Assembly (NCBI GenBank): GCA_002779455.1
Contig: PEWM01000065.1
Coordinates: 1-11,783 of the forward strand
Origin: Deltaproteobacteria bacterium CG07_land_8_20_14_0_80_60_11
GTDB taxonomy: Bacteria; Desulfobacterota; Desulfobaccia; Desulfobaccales; 0-14-0-80-60-11
DNA length: 11,783 bases
Direction of reading: 5' to 3'
A model generated the notes under the pieces. It saw nothing but the letters and a program-made list of their open reading frames with translations, did not search any database and was not told the DNA's origin. The position numbers and the translations under genes were made by a program. Positions 5,842-11,783 of the stretch are shown in pieces. Position 1 is the first letter of the stretch, and each line of letters starts with the position of its first letter.

Positions 5842-5853
5842 CAGGTTATACCA
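5842..5853 (+). repeat. Direct repeat CAGGTTATACCA, copy 2
   Basis: Exact 12-bp match to 5644-5655, at the right end of the second module. Confidence 0.7.
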
Positions 5854-5917
5854 ATTTTCGTTTCCAATGAAACAATCCAGCTTATTAATTCGTTGATATT
5901 ACAAATTTATTTAACCG

Positions 5918-5937
5918 GAAACCGAAAACTGAAAACG
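5918..5937 (+). repeat. Short heptamer-like tandem GAAAC(C)/GAAAACT/GAAAACG
   Basis: Three imperfect units of a GAAAAC-N heptamer lie just outside the stop codon of the HpnL-like gene, in AT-rich DNA. It is low in information; it may mark the edge of the repeat region or be chance. Confidence 0.4.
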
Positions 5938-5940
5938 GTA

Positions 5941-6900
5941 TTACTTCTCCCGCCAGACCACCACCAGGCCCAGGCAGAGCCAGAAGGCCTCCCGGATGCG
6001 CCTGAGGATGCTGAAGGCCGCGCCCAGATCGAAACCCAGCTTGAAGCCCAGGGCCAACAGAATATTGCCGCCCTCCTGCACCCCCATGGCCGCGGGGATG
6101 AAAAACCCCAGGGCCGTGAAGAGCATGGCCAGAGAGTCCAGGCAGACCGCCATGCCCACGCTGATGGGGTGGTCCAGGAGCCAGAAAATCAGGTAGACCT
6201 CCACCGAATGGAGCAGCCAGCTGAGGAAAAACAGGGAAAAGGCCAGCACGGCCCGGGCCGGATATTGCCGGTAAAAATGGGACATGGCGGTATCCACGTC
6301 CTCCAAAAAGCCCTCCTGATCCCTGAGAAAGTGGGGGACCAAGCCGCGTCGGGAGAGGAAGCGGAAGCTGTTGCCGCAGGGTCCCCGGCGCTGGACGACG
6401 ACGAAAATGATGCCGGCGGCCGCCAGGCCCATGGCCGCCAGGCATAAAAACAGCATATGCTTGGCCGCCTCCGGCAGGTAGAAGGGGGCCAGGGCCAACC
6501 CGGTAAAGATATACAGGGTCAGGCTCAGGACCAGGATGCCCTTGAGGATCACCACCGAGGCGCTGGCCACCTCCAGAGGCACGCCGCACGCCTGGAGGCG
6601 GGAGGCCTTGAAGGGCTCGCCCCCCAGACTGGCGGTGGGAGTGAGCTGGTTCAGGGCTTCCCCCCCGAGACGCAGCCAGAAGAGGCGGCCCACCGTGGTC
6701 TTGGCCGGCGGGTGGACCAGGATATACTTCCAGGACCAGGCTTCCAGCCAGTTGACCACCCCATAAGGCAGCAGGAGCAGCGGCCAGTACCACCCTACCT
6801 GCCAGAGATAATGCCCCAGGGTATTCCACCCCACCTCATTGAGAATCCAGACGAAGAAAATGGAGGCGATCAGCAGGAGAATAAGATTGACGAGGCGCAA
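5941..6900 (-). CDS. HpnL/YbhN-like flippase-domain membrane protein (LPG synthase TM region family)
   Basis: This 319-residue inner-membrane protein has about eight hydrophobic segments. It has the family signatures GEALNQLTPTASLGGEPFK (80-98) and PAAMGVQEGG (269-278). This fold is the membrane part of MprF lysyl-phosphatidylglycerol synthases and the whole of YbhN and hopanoid-cluster HpnL proteins. Members are implicated in moving or handling lipids across the inner membrane; there is no catalytic LPG-synthase domain here. The start is TTG (6898-6900): AAGGA lies 7 nt upstream at 6908-6912, an in-frame TGATGA bounds the frame upstream, and no ATG is available in frame. A perfect extended -10 promoter precedes it, so it can be expressed apart from the efflux operon 89 bp upstream. 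No hopanoid gene is visible in the window, so a hopanoid role is unproven. Confidence 0.85.
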   Translation of the reverse strand: MRLVNLILLLIASIFFVWILNEVGWNTLGHYLWQVGWYWPLLLLPYGVVNWLEAWSWKYILVHPPAKTTVGRLFWLRLGGEALNQLTPTASLGGEPFKASRLQACGVPLEVASASVVILKGILVLSLTLYIFTGLALAPFYLPEAAKHMLFLCLAAMGLAAAGIIFVVVQRRGPCGNSFRFLSRRGLVPHFLRDQEGFLEDVDTAMSHFYRQYPARAVLAFSLFFLSWLLHSVEVYLIFWLLDHPISVGMAVCLDSLAMLFTALGFFIPAAMGVQEGGNILLALGFKLGFDLGAAFSILRRIREAFWLCLGLVVVWREK

Positions 6901-6907
6901 CCACGCA

Positions 6908-6912
6908 TCCTT
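6908..6912 (-). promoter_or_regulatory. Ribosome binding site supporting the TTG start
   Basis: AAGGA (within GAGAAGGA) on the minus strand, 7 nt before the TTG at 6900. It is the only well-placed site for this gene and supports the rare start codon. Confidence 0.7.
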
Positions 6913-6968
6913 CTCGCCCTGGGGCGGCGGAGATCATCACCCGGCCGGGTAATGGCCGTTATCTAAAA

Positions 6969-6977
6969 ATTATATCA
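6969..6977 (-). promoter_or_regulatory. Extended -10 promoter of the HpnL-like gene
   Basis: The minus strand reads TGA-TATAAT: a perfect -10 (6969-6974) with the TG extension. No good -35 lies 17 bp away; a TTGATC overlaps the upstream stop codon at 13 bp spacing. Transcription would start near 6962, giving a leader of about 62 nt that contains a perfect 12-bp palindrome ACCCGGCCGGGT (6939-6950). Confidence 0.55.
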
Positions 6978-6989
6978 GAGTGCGGCGGA

Positions 6990-8651
6990 TCAAGGAAGGG
7001 GTTCCCTCCCCGGCTCTTCGGCGACGGCAGGCTTGGGGCCGCGACGCATGAGAAAAACCAGGGGCAGCAGGCAGAGAAAGACGATGGTGAAGAACCAGTA
7101 ATCGTCGCAGAAGGCCAGCATTTTCGCCTGGCGCAGCACTTCCTGATAAAGCCCGGCCATGGCCTCGGGGGCATTCCACCACTGCCAGCCGGCCCCCAAA
7201 TCCGGCAAGGCCTGGGACAGGCGCTGCTGCCAGTCGTTGAAGGGCTGGGACAGGGGGGTGAGGTGCTCCACCAGGCGACCCTGATGGAACTGGCTCCGCC
7301 GGGCCAGGAGGGTGGTGGCCGTGGCGATGCCGAAAGACCCCCCCAGGTTGCGCATCAGGTTGAAGATGCCGGTGGCGTTGCCCATTTTCTCCTGGGAGAT
7401 GCGGGACATGGTGAGGGTGGTGAGGGATACGAAGGTGGCCCCTAAACCAAACCCCTGGACGAACCGGGGCCACCAGGCGTGATAATAATCAATGCCGGTA
7501 GTGTAGCCGCTCATAAGGTAAACGGCATAGGCGTTGATTAACAGGCCCACAAAGACTATTTTGCGGCTGTCCATCACCATGGTCAGCCGGCCCACCACCG
7601 GCATGATCATCAGGGAGCCGATGCCGCCGAAGGCCAGGGCCCAGCCCGCCAGGGTGGCGTCATAGCCCATGAGGGTCTGGAGGAACAGGGGCAGGAGCAT
7701 GATGCTGCCATAGAGGACAAACCCGAAAAAAAACATGATGGTCACCCCGGCGGCGTAGTTCCGTTCCTTGAAGAGGCGGAGGTCCACCACCGGGTGCCTG
7801 GTTTTGAGCTCATGATAGATCAGGACGATTAAGCCCACCGCCGCGATGATGGCCAGGCGGGTGATGAAGGCGGAAGAGAACCAGTCGTCCCGCTCCCCTT
7901 TGTCCAGCACCACCTGGAGGGCTCCCAGACCCACGATCAAGAGCCCCAGCCCCCAGTAGTCGATGCTGCCGGCCCGTTGGCGCCGGATGTAATCCGGATC
8001 GAAGATGAACAGATAGGTGAGAATCAGAGACAGCAGGCCGATGGGCAGGTTGATGTAAAAGGCCCAGCGCCAGGTGAGGTTGTCGGTGACCCAGCCCCCC
8101 ATGACCGGCCCCACAATGGGGGCGATGATTACCCCGATGCCCCAAATGGCCATGGCCATGCCCCGCTCCTGGACCGGGAAGGTTTCCAGCAAAATGGCCT
8201 GGGAGATGGGCTGGAGCGCCCCGCCGCCGACGCCCTGGATGATGCGGAAGACGATGAGCATCCCGAGACTGGTGGCGGCGCCGCACAACATGGAACTGAC
8301 GGTGAACAGGGCTATGCAGAGAATCAGAAAGCGTTTGCGGCCGAACAGCGCCGACAGCCACCCGGTGATGGGCAGGATGATGGCGTTGGAGACCAGATAG
8401 GCCGTCAGGATCCAGGTGGTTTCGTCCTCCGAGGAGGCCAGGCTGCCGGCGATATGGGGCAGGGCCACGTTGACCACCGTGGTGTCGACGATCTCCATGA
8501 AGGTGCCGGCCATCACCGCGATGGTGATCAGCCATTTGTTGACCGCCACCGGGGAGCCGCTATTCGGAGTGGTCATCTTGGGTGAACCACCTGATCGATC
8601 CGGGCCATAACTTTGACGTCCCAGGGATTGCCCCGGCTTTTCCGGCGCCAT
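6990..8651 (-). CDS. emrB: DHA2-family (EmrB/QacA-type) MFS drug efflux permease
   Basis: This 553-residue inner-membrane proton antiporter belongs to the 14-segment DHA2 group. Visible signatures are DTTVVNVALP (56-65) in the first segment, the motif-A loop GWLSALFGRKRF (97-108), RIIQGVGGG (136-144), and the motif-C region GVIIAPIVGPVMGGW (173-187) followed by WRWAFYINLPIG. A hydrophilic periplasmic loop near the C-terminus precedes the last membrane segment, as in EmrB. In EmrAB-TolC systems it supplies the energised substrate transport step. The ATG at 8651 has GGAG 6 nt upstream (8658-8661). An alternative ATG at 8574-8576 (MTTPNSG) would give the more usual short N-terminus but has a poorer site. 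It follows the EmrA-type gene by 64 bp in the same operon. The substrate is not deducible. Confidence 0.93.
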   Translation of the reverse strand: MAPEKPGQSLGRQSYGPDRSGGSPKMTTPNSGSPVAVNKWLITIAVMAGTFMEIVDTTVVNVALPHIAGSLASSEDETTWILTAYLVSNAIILPITGWLSALFGRKRFLILCIALFTVSSMLCGAATSLGMLIVFRIIQGVGGGALQPISQAILLETFPVQERGMAMAIWGIGVIIAPIVGPVMGGWVTDNLTWRWAFYINLPIGLLSLILTYLFIFDPDYIRRQRAGSIDYWGLGLLIVGLGALQVVLDKGERDDWFSSAFITRLAIIAAVGLIVLIYHELKTRHPVVDLRLFKERNYAAGVTIMFFFGFVLYGSIMLLPLFLQTLMGYDATLAGWALAFGGIGSLMIMPVVGRLTMVMDSRKIVFVGLLINAYAVYLMSGYTTGIDYYHAWWPRFVQGFGLGATFVSLTTLTMSRISQEKMGNATGIFNLMRNLGGSFGIATATTLLARRSQFHQGRLVEHLTPLSQPFNDWQQRLSQALPDLGAGWQWWNAPEAMAGLYQEVLRQAKMLAFCDDYWFFTIVFLCLLPLVFLMRRGPKPAVAEEPGREPLP

Positions 8652-8715
8652 GTAGTGCTCCGGAAGACTTCATGGGGTCCGGCGGTACCGGGAGGCGGCC
8701 AGGGGGCCTCAAAAC

Positions 8716-9807
8716 TTATCTGGAAGAAAAATGGCCCTCTGGCCCCAGCAGCCGTTTGCCGGTGCGTTCCCGGGTGTCGACGATCACCTCGGTGGACATC
8801 CCCAGGCGCAGGGGGCGGTTAGCGGGGAAAGGCGGAATCAGGGTGATTTTGACCGGGACGCGTTGGACCACCTTCACCCAGTTGCCGGTGGCGTTCTCCG
8901 GGGGCAGGAGCGAAAAGGCCGAGCCGGTGCCGGCCATGATGGAATCCACCCGGCCTTCAAATTCGACCCCGGGGTAGGTGTCCACCCGGACCCTGGCGGG
9001 CTGGCCGATATACATGTGGTTGAGTTCCGTCTCTTTGTAGTTGGCCTGGACCCACAGCTGGGACGCGGCCAGAGGCACGAGCATCATCAAGGGCTGTCCC
9101 GGCTGGACCCAGTTGCCCACTTCCACCTGCCGCCTGGTGATGTAGCCTTCGATCTGGGCGGTGATCTTGGCATAGCCCAGGTTGAGGCGGGCCTGCGCCA
9201 GTCTGGCTTTGGCCTCCTTGATGGCCGGCTGCTCGTCCAGGGGGATGCCGGTGGAGCCGCCGATGGCGGCCAGGGCTTCCTTGAGTTCCCGTTGGGTTTT
9301 GTTCACCTCCGCCTGGTTGATCCGGTAGCGGGTTTCCACCTGGTCCAGGGTCTGTTTGGGGATGGTGCGGCGCTCAAACAGGCTGGTATAGCGGCTCTTA
9401 TCGAGGCTGGCCATCTTAAAATTGGCCTCCGCCTGGGGTACCCGGGTTTTGGCGGTGGAGACCCGGACGTAGGCCTGGGCCAGTTCCTGGCGCAGCCGGC
9501 CCAGGTTTCCCTCTTCCTTGGCCACCGCGGTATCATAGTCCTGGGGCTCCAGGGTCACCAGGACCTGGCCGGGAGTGACGTGCTGGTTGTTGTCCACCAG
9601 TATTTTGGCCACCCGCCCCGGCACCCGGGCCGAAATGACGCCCACATAACCGGCCACGTAGGCGTCGTCGGTGCTGACGAAAATGTGGATGTGCCTCCAG
9701 TAGGCGGCCCCGGCCCCGACCATGAGGAGGACCAGGCCCCCGATACCGATGCGGGCGAGAAGTTTACGGGACATGGCGCGGCTGGTTCTCCTGGGGGAGG
9801 AGTTCAT
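8716..9807 (-). CDS. emrA: EmrA-type periplasmic adaptor (HlyD/MFP family)
   Basis: This 363-residue membrane-fusion protein links the EmrB pump to the outer-membrane channel. It has an N-terminal membrane anchor (about 18-36), the EmrA hallmark STDDAYVAG (45-53), and a lipoyl-like half (GRVAKILVDNNQHVTPGQ at 64-81). A long alpha-helical hairpin rich in Ala/Gln/Glu/Lys follows (about 95-205), then the second lipoyl half (GYITRRQVEVGNWVQPGQPL at 221-240). The family signature GTGSAFSLLPPENATGNWVK (293-312) is present. The start is uncertain. The ATG at 9807 overlaps the TolC-type gene by 44 bp. The ATG at 9772-9774 (MSRKLL) overlaps it by 11 bp and is preceded by AGGAG at a long 13-nt spacing. 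The overlap points to translational coupling within the operon. Confidence 0.92.
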   Translation of the reverse strand: MNSSPRRTSRAMSRKLLARIGIGGLVLLMVGAGAAYWRHIHIFVSTDDAYVAGYVGVISARVPGRVAKILVDNNQHVTPGQVLVTLEPQDYDTAVAKEEGNLGRLRQELAQAYVRVSTAKTRVPQAEANFKMASLDKSRYTSLFERRTIPKQTLDQVETRYRINQAEVNKTQRELKEALAAIGGSTGIPLDEQPAIKEAKARLAQARLNLGYAKITAQIEGYITRRQVEVGNWVQPGQPLMMLVPLAASQLWVQANYKETELNHMYIGQPARVRVDTYPGVEFEGRVDSIMAGTGSAFSLLPPENATGNWVKVVQRVPVKITLIPPFPANRPLRLGMSTEVIVDTRERTGKRLLGPEGHFSSR

Positions 9808-11110
9808 TGATGCCGCCGATGGCCCAGAGCATCTGGGCCTTGGCCATCTGATGGTCGTACACCGCGGTCCAGTAATTGACCCGGGTCCTGGTCAGGAGGG
9901 TATCGGCGTCAATGACGTCGGTGGCGGTCCCGACGCTTTCCTTATAGCGCTCTTCGTTGAGACGCAGATTTTCCTCGCCCTGGGTCACCGCGGTTTCCGT
10001 GGTCCTGATCCGGTCCACGGTCTCTTTGATCTTCAGGTAAGCGGTCTGGACATCCAGTTGGACCTGCTCATTCATATCCTTATGCTGCTCCTCAAGTTGC
10101 TGCACCTTGAGCCTGGCCTGGGAGACCGCCGCCTTGGTGTCCAAACCGGAAAAGATGTTCCAGTTCATGGCAAAGATGGCGAACCACTGGTGATTGTGCA
10201 GCAGGCTATTGTTTACCTGATAGAGATGCCCCGCCTGGACGCCAAACTGGGGAAAGAACTGGGATCGGGTCTCCACCACCGTCTTTTCCTGCTGCCGGAT
10301 GCGCTCCTGGGAGGCCTTGAGATCGGCCCGGCGCTTCAAGGCGACGTCCGTGGCCTCTCTTAGGGCCCAGGCCTTGAGGTCGACTTTCTCATCCTTCAGG
10401 ACCGTGGCGGCGGTCACCGGCAACATCAGGACCTTGTTCAGCGACGACCGGAGGTCGATAAAGTCGGTTTCGGCCACGATCAGGTTCTGCTGGGCGTCGG
10501 CCAGGGAGACCTTGGCCTGGAGCACGTCATTGAAAGTCACGATCCCGAATTGGTACTGGTCCTGGGCAAGGCGGAGATGCTCCTTGAGGTCAAAGACATT
10601 CTGCTTGGCCACTTCCACCATTTTTTTGGCCCGGAGGGTTTTGAAGTATCCCTGGGCCACCGTCAGAAACACGTTGTCCCGGGTCTGGGCGGTGTCCAGC
10701 AGACTGGCCTGATGGCCCTTAATGGCCGCCATATATTTGGACGGGGCGCCCCAGAAGTCGAAGAGCAACTGGTTCACGGAGGTCTGGCTGCTCCAGAAGT
10801 TACGGTTGGTCTGGGGAAAGGCTGCCCCACCCGTAAAGCTAAACTTCAGAGGATCATCGTAAATGGTCTGGCCCACCTGGGTTTTAACCTGGGGCAGCAG
10901 CCCCGACCTGGCCCGCACCACCTGCTCGCCGGCGATGAGGGCCTGGAGGCGGCTGATCTGCAGATTGGGGTTGGCCTTAAAGGCCAGGCGCAGGGCTTCC
11001 TTCAGATCCAGGTGGGGCGCCGGGGGTTCGGCGGTCCCGCCTGGGAAGACCGAGGCGCCCCACAGTATCAGTGCGAATCCGAGCCCTCGCCACAAGTTTC
11101 TGGCCGTCAT
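9764..11110 (-). CDS. TolC-family outer-membrane efflux channel
   Basis: This 448-residue outer-membrane factor would form the trimeric exit duct of the pump encoded downstream. A signal peptide covers about residues 1-27, with likely cleavage near GGTA-EP. The mature part shows the duplicated OEP architecture: LDLKEALRLAFKANPNLQIS (34-53) opens the first repeat. Long amphipathic helical stretches follow, rich in Gln, Ala, Lys and Glu. The second-repeat segment RADLKASQERIRQQEKTVVE precedes a closing FGIVTF/VGTATDVIDAD-type pattern, as in the family. The length is typical. Its ATG overlaps the tetR stop in an ATGA, with an AGAGGA about 9 nt upstream inside tetR. That gives tight coupling with the regulator and makes this a pump that does not rely on a distant tolC. 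Confidence 0.92.
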   Translation of the reverse strand: MTARNLWRGLGFALILWGASVFPGGTAEPPAPHLDLKEALRLAFKANPNLQISRLQALIAGEQVVRARSGLLPQVKTQVGQTIYDDPLKFSFTGGAAFPQTNRNFWSSQTSVNQLLFDFWGAPSKYMAAIKGHQASLLDTAQTRDNVFLTVAQGYFKTLRAKKMVEVAKQNVFDLKEHLRLAQDQYQFGIVTFNDVLQAKVSLADAQQNLIVAETDFIDLRSSLNKVLMLPVTAATVLKDEKVDLKAWALREATDVALKRRADLKASQERIRQQEKTVVETRSQFFPQFGVQAGHLYQVNNSLLHNHQWFAIFAMNWNIFSGLDTKAAVSQARLKVQQLEEQHKDMNEQVQLDVQTAYLKIKETVDRIRTTETAVTQGEENLRLNEERYKESVGTATDVIDADTLLTRTRVNYWTAVYDHQMAKAQMLWAIGGINELLPQENQPRHVP

Positions 11111-11760
11111 AGCGCCGCTTCCTCTGCTAAAGATTGCTTTTCCCGGATCAAACCGGAGGAGATAAGGGTGAGGATAACCGGTAAGGCCTCTTTGGCCGCA
11201 TCCGCCTGTCCTTCAGCCTTCTGATAGTAGCCGGTGGCCCGGACCAACCCCCGGATCAAGAAGGTGAGGAGGCGGGGATTGGCGGAAATAAACTGGCCGG
11301 CGGCAATGCCGTCGGCAAACAGGCGCGTCACCAGGGTGACAAATTTCTCTTCCAATTCCTGGTAGCGGCGCCGGAATCCTTCCCGGGATGCCCCCTCCCC
11401 CTGGAGCAACTCCCGGGCATATATGGGAAATAACAGCCGGTCCCGGTTGAGATACTCCAGGAGGACGGACACCATCCGGATCAATTTCTCCGGCGGCGTC
11501 CCAGGGGCCACCAGAGAGACCTCCACGTCATGGAGGATGTTTTCCCCCACCTGGGCGATGAGGGCCTGGATCAGATCGTCTTTGCTCTGGAAATAGAGGT
11601 ACAACGTGCCCTTGGCCACTCCGGCGGCGGCGGCGATCTCCCCCATGGTCATGGCTTCCGGGCCGCGCTGCTCCAACAGTTTCCGGGCCGCGGCCAGGAT
11701 CTCCCGGGTGCGAAACGCGGTGACGATTTCCTTCTTAGTGGCTTTGGGGGAAGCTGGCAT
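11107..11760 (-). CDS. TetR/AcrR-family transcriptional repressor of the efflux operon
   Basis: This 217-residue regulator has the standard TetR N-terminal DNA-binding domain: FRTREILAAARKLLEQRG (16-33), then the HTH MTMGEIAAAAGVAKGTLYLYF (37-57) and KDDLI. The rest is a ligand-binding and dimerisation domain with no sequence clue to the ligand. TetR proteins next to pumps usually repress the pump and release on drug binding. Here it is the first gene of the transcript and overlaps the channel gene by 4 bp, so autoregulation of the whole operon is the simplest model. The ATG at 11758-11760 has no recognisable Shine-Dalgarno site; the 23 visible upstream bases are AT-rich (minus strand TGACAAATTTTACAAAA). 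A leaderless or weakly translated start is possible. The operator is probably beyond the window edge. Confidence 0.93.
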   Translation of the reverse strand: MPASPKATKKEIVTAFRTREILAAARKLLEQRGPEAMTMGEIAAAAGVAKGTLYLYFQSKDDLIQALIAQVGENILHDVEVSLVAPGTPPEKLIRMVSVLLEYLNRDRLLFPIYARELLQGEGASREGFRRRYQELEEKFVTLVTRLFADGIAAGQFISANPRLLTFLIRGLVRATGYYQKAEGQADAAKEALPVILTLISSGLIREKQSLAEEAAL

Positions 11761-11783
11761 TTTTGTAAAATTTGTCAGATTGG

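Larger units (their letters stand above)
5504..5853. repeat. Intergenic mosaic of perfect hairpins and duplicated modules
   Basis: About 520 bp without a credible gene separate the exported protein (start 5418) from the HpnL-like gene (end 5941). Within it at least six perfect inverted repeats follow each other, each with a 1-4 nt loop. Four short elements also recur in the same order in two copies: GAAA(A)GTTC (5504-5512; 5723-5730), the GCACAGGTT hairpin (5517-5537; 5762-5782), CCAAAGGCCC with following GACTG (5568-5588; 5785-5805, 3 mismatches in 21) and CAGGTTATACCA (5644-5655; 5842-5853). This points to a segmental duplication of palindromic units. Such units resemble REP/BIME-type or MITE-like intergenic palindromes. 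No transposase is present in the window. The rest of the gap (5419-5503, 5854-5940) shows no gene. Confidence 0.85.

Noticed and set aside
5504..5853. CRISPR array
   Set aside because: The repeats are palindromic, of several different sequences and irregularly spaced; there are no equal-length repeats with uniform spacers and no cas genes.
5885..6829. 314-residue minus-strand frame overlapping the HpnL-like gene
   Set aside because: It is Gly/Pro/His-rich in a shifted frame, while the other frame gives a well-formed membrane protein with family motifs.
8731..9810. 359-residue plus-strand open frame opposite the EmrA-type gene
   Set aside because: Antisense shadow of a clearly recognisable adaptor; Gly/His/Asp-rich composition without domain features.

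Overview
The window reads as a GC-rich chromosomal segment from a free-living Gram-negative bacterium. It encodes a TolC-type outer-membrane channel, an EmrAB-type pump and an exported protein with a signal peptide. The combination of a sigma-70 plus DksA-like unit, a YhaM-like nuclease, a HpnL-like membrane protein and GC-rich intergenic palindromes would fit a deltaproteobacterial lineage (Desulfobacterota, Desulfobacca-like). That assignment is inference from style only; no marker gene here proves it.

Layout: (1) 1-208, the 3' end of a plus-strand gene, possibly an FkbM-type methyltransferase. (2) 227-1024 minus, a TauE/SafE anion exporter. (3) 1102-2825 minus, an alternative sigma-70 family factor followed 50 bp later by a DksA/TraR-type C4 zinc-finger regulator, closed by a strong intrinsic terminator at 1047-1075. 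(4) 2826-3113, an AT-rich divergent promoter region with two near-consensus promoters, each carrying a perfect palindrome in or over its core elements. (5) 3114-4130 plus, an OB-fold/HD-domain YhaM-like 3'-5' exoribonuclease. (6) 4240-5418 minus, an exported protein of unknown function with a predicted TIM-barrel-like domain and a signal for a GTG start. (7) 5504-5853, a gene-free mosaic of perfect hairpins and duplicated modules. (8) 5941-6900 minus, a HpnL/LPG-synthase-TM (flippase-like) membrane protein with a TTG start and its own extended -10 promoter. (9) 6990-11760 minus, a compact efflux operon in the order tetR-type repressor, TolC-type channel, EmrA-type adaptor, EmrB-type MFS pump.

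Functionally, the left half is about transcription and RNA control: a sigma factor and an RNA-polymerase secondary-channel regulator in one unit, with an RNase transcribed divergently. The right half is envelope transport: a complete tripartite drug pump with its local regulator first in the operon, so its own promoter (mostly outside the window beyond 11760) is probably autoregulated. The parts least explained by known families are the palindrome mosaic at 5504-5853 and the exported protein beside it. I did not find a CRISPR array, tRNA, rRNA, transposase or phage gene.
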